This document shows, piece after piece, positions 7,101 to 7,583 of a DNA stretch of 7,583 bases. The translations under genes were made by a program, and so were the position numbers. Position 1 is the first letter of the stretch; the number at the start of each line of letters is the position of its first letter. The notes below the pieces were generated by a model. That model made no database searches, was not told the origin of the DNA, and was given only the letters and a program-made list of their open reading frames with translations. The stretch comes from CAYFIW01 sp964343265 (GTDB lineage: Bacteria; Chloroflexota; Dehalococcoidia; Lucifugimonadales; UBA826): contig CAYFIW010000063.1 of the NCBI GenBank assembly GCA_964343265.1, forward strand, positions 1 to 7,583, in the 5' to 3' direction.

Positions 7101-7583
7101 ATTCTTGGTGCAGAATGAGGCAGTTACATCACTTGACTATCTGGGTAGCTACAGAGGTATTTCAAATGATGTGATGGGCATTAGCGAGGATGAAGAAGGA
7201 TACGATTCAACTAAGTATGTAGGTTCAGATGGAAAACTTAAAGCATTAATCTATTTACCTACTAAAACAGGGCTTTGCTGCGGTCCATCCCTACACGAGT
7301 TGATGCACCACTGGGGTAATTATTCTCTCAGCACAGGAAATCTCAGAGCCTCCACCTTTGACACTAATGTTATACATCCTGAGGACGCAATGGATGAGGA
7401 ACATTCAGGTTCCCACTGGGGAGTGAGCAGCATAAACGGTCAACTAGGTGGTTTTGATTTAAGCACCTTACAAGATCTAGGTGATAACTGGTATACAGCA
7501 GAGCCGTTCGGAACATATGCAAATGGCGGAAACTCAGTACCATACAGTAACTTCGAACTCTACCTGATGGGATTAATACCCCC
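4198..7583 (+). CDS. Large exported multidomain protein: PPC repeats, LamG-like domain and HExxH metalloprotease motif (3' end outside window)
   Basis: The frame is open from ATG 4198 for 1128 complete codons to the window end with no stop. Residues 13-33 form one hydrophobic segment after a short Arg-containing N-terminus: an export signal or membrane anchor, placing the rest outside the cytoplasm. Three PPC-like beta-sandwich repeats follow (51-161, 182-289, 305-411), joined by Ser/Thr-rich linkers. Residues about 437-630 match nothing I recognise; they contain an aromatic stretch near 491-502 (YVYEWPRNYDYW) and a probable helical part at 538-606. Residues about 636-893 resemble a LamG/concanavalin-like jelly roll. 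Residues about 920-1128 carry zinc-protease motif H1033-E-L-M-H1037, with His1073 in GSHWG a candidate third ligand, then ELYLMG at 1120-1125. The likely role is an extracellular or surface-bound metalloprotease or polysaccharide/protein-binding factor. The N-terminal domain order is unusual, since PPC domains commonly sit at protease C-termini. A strong promoter candidate precedes it. Catalytic activity is inference. Confidence 0.9.
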   Translation, partial: MNDMYSRASNARIWIVPALAISLIIVASVFLTISDTGRNLIGFATGATVTCESLTLGNTVTGTVADAPGYDCYEFEIDDQAIQENNLVLISLNSKSGTSLDADLYAPNSKVALGNTGYAWVTASGMEINSGTLPLDKGTGKYSVKVWSYSDELGDYEVSISKPTSNTSTASSSQSSDSSAICVDIPLDTVVSGNIEESNKFDCYAFKASQNNNVVINMISKNGVALDADLYAPYSQITETNTGYKYVTASSGTPDVALNTYLDKGDGAYKIKLWSYGNKAEGEYDLIVSEGDEAVSSSSNASETCKVLTVEESISGTISNSDKYDCYKFSAKDGEVITLDITSLSGSQLDADIFKPGSSAYVDGAGYYWISTQASAKTSKTITLDKGDGDYIIKAWSYGNKGEGNYELNISSGAIADNNNGTVSTSAAIVTKGEGRPEPLSLAERIYAVVNAPTDIDPNTGCGHRNYSEVGSNGDLLYPDGIYRAHPTGKYVYEWPRNYDYWPELNAKMKAEGKDVTPGKGYENRILYWNDWLGLSPDIEEFLAKRNENRGSLTKKVKDFEDYLASSDDELLIKFGSWDSVNSLEDIDALRESLTLSYNHWKDRLDNTEVIFHGYPVLYPEESYSNLIISPKINDVGYWDFTESGGNAVAGGYDWDFSSNKEGKDVLFHDGILDVPYLKGDSWGVSGTVSLKPSGTIDKSLHRDKFTLAFSVLPEVLPHEMPVKGFHYDANGNYVKGTDWTDYHEKHSPNRLLLSFGGYYRWLQINVNELCQVEVTLNMSPFGDYREHKQVFLVSDVGLDIKRWNEIHFTINIPEKQASLTVLDGSELPNETEIFTLPEGFEWSFASDWETNHHWSSKSNVHHVDNSLGLFSGSGSGAFGGKLDWIYLANGILDPIGVERRVEPLRQSGPVIREPSKISVSPDGYSASAELSAFEYPEWVDGASVNSSMRNYLMKDVYSHFKDDFDFVFLVQNEAVTSLDYLGSYRGISNDVMGISEDEEGYDSTKYVGSDGKLKALIYLPTKTGLCCGPSLHELMHHWGNYSLSTGNLRASTFDTNVIHPEDAMDEEHSGSHWGVSSINGQLGGFDLSTLQDLGDNWYTAEPFGTYANGGNSVPYSNFELYLMGLIP
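4234..4296 (+). other. Signal peptide or signal anchor (residues 13-33)
   Basis: About 21 uncharged, largely aliphatic residues (I13 to I33, including IVPALAISLIIVASVFL) follow a short N-terminus with Arg7 and Arg12. No clear small-x-small cleavage motif ends the segment before D35, so an uncleaved anchor is at least as likely as a cleaved signal. It is the only obvious membrane segment in the visible protein. Confidence 0.75.
4348..4680 (+). repeat. PPC-like repeat 1 (residues 51-161)
   Basis: Bacterial pre-peptidase C-terminal-like beta-sandwich. Key positions: Cys51 and Cys72 (in GYDCYEF) 21 apart; LDADLYAP at 100-107; NTGY at 115-118; LDKG at 135-138; VWSYS at 146-150; closing strand GDYEVSIS. 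It is the most divergent copy, with a longer insertion before LDAD (49 residues after the first Cys versus 44 in the others). Confidence 0.75.
4741..5064 (+). repeat. PPC-like repeat 2 (residues 182-289)
   Basis: Second copy: Cys182 and Cys203 (FDCYAF) 21 apart; LDADLYAP at 226-233, identical to repeat 1; NTGY at 241-244; LDKGDGAY at 262-269; WSYGNKAEGEY at 274-284. It is separated from repeat 1 by a 20-residue linker dominated by Ser and Thr (162-181). Confidence 0.78.
5110..5430 (+). repeat. PPC-like repeat 3 (residues 305-411)
   Basis: Third copy: Cys305 and Cys326 (YDCYKF) 21 apart; LDADIFKP at 349-356; GAGY at 364-367; LDKGDGDY at 384-391; WSYGNKGEGNY at 396-406. It is closest to repeat 2 (the WSYGNK-EG-Y block is nearly identical), suggesting that those two arose by the more recent duplication. 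Confidence 0.78.
6103..6876 (+). other. LamG/concanavalin A-like domain (residues ~636-893)
   Basis: The pattern follows LamG-type domains: YWDFTESGGNAVAGG (638-652) in the place of the usual D-x-SGN opening; VLFHDGILDVPYL (666-678) as the strand with the bound-ligand-like G; FTLAFSV (706-712) for the central strand; WNEIHFTINI (804-813) then TVLDGSEL (821-828) for the W-x-x-h strand and 'DG' turn; and GGKLDWIYLANGIL (880-893) as the closing strand normally reading f-G-x-l-D-x-v-x-h-y-x-r-x-L. Such folds bind sugars or proteins. The insert at 713-750 is longer than typical. Confidence 0.55.
6955..7583 (+). other. Putative zincin metalloprotease domain (residues ~920 to window end)
   Basis: HELMH at 1033-1037 (bases 7294-7308) is an exact HExxH zinc motif preceded by CCGPSL and followed by HWGNY. 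The next histidines downstream are His1060, His1069 and His1073; the last, in GSHWG 36 residues after the motif, is the best third-ligand candidate, because the conserved-looking HWG sits before the glycine-rich GQLGGFD. The upstream block FDFVFLVQNE and KALIYLP looks like beta strands leading into the active-site helix, as in zincins. The domain is cut before its end (ELYLMGLIP). I do not recognise a named MEROPS family. Confidence 0.6.

Noticed and set aside
1..7583. Mobile elements, CRISPR arrays or tRNA genes
   Set aside because: No transposase or integrase motifs, no regularly spaced direct repeats and no tRNA-like structure were seen; the only tandem repeats are the protein-level PPC copies.

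Overview
The window is bacterial: short intergenic gaps, ATG starts with Shine-Dalgarno sequences (AGGAG, GAGG, AAGGG, TAGGA, AAAGGA), sigma70-like promoter candidates and no introns. By eye the DNA is moderately AT-rich. The mix of an HpcH/HpaI aldolase, a threonine-aldolase-like PLP enzyme, an SDR, an epoxide-hydrolase-like hydrolase and a large PPC-repeat secreted protein would suit an uncultured marine heterotroph (for example a SAR202-type Chloroflexota). That placement is inference only, because no marker gene is present.

Layout. (1) 1-1946, minus strand: a threonine aldolase/beta-eliminating lyase family protein (837-1946), then, 165 bp further along the same strand, an HpcH/HpaI-family aldolase (1-671) whose C-terminus lies outside the window. 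(2) 1947-2080: a 134-bp divergent promoter region. (3) 2081-3926, plus strand: a classical SDR oxidoreductase and, 88 bp later, an alpha/beta hydrolase with all the hallmarks of a soluble epoxide hydrolase. (4) 3927-4197: a 271-bp gap with nested inverted repeats, a good sigma70-like promoter and a hairpin or operator-like palindrome at the predicted transcription start. (5) 4198-7583, plus strand: one long open frame of at least 1128 codons, cut by the window end. It encodes an exported or membrane-anchored modular protein: N-terminal hydrophobic segment, three tandem PPC-like repeats each with a cysteine pair at identical spacing, an uncharacterised middle region, a LamG/concanavalin-like beta-sandwich, and a zincin-like HELMH metalloprotease motif near the end.

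The first four genes look like a cytosolic small-molecule catabolic neighbourhood: two aldol-cleaving enzymes facing a dehydrogenase and an epoxide or ester hydrolase across a shared regulatory gap. A joint pathway is plausible, but no substrate can be named from the sequence. The large protein has its own promoter and is probably a separate transcription unit acting outside the cytoplasm. It is the most interesting object here: a putative multidomain surface metalloprotease whose domain combination I do not recognise as a characterised family.
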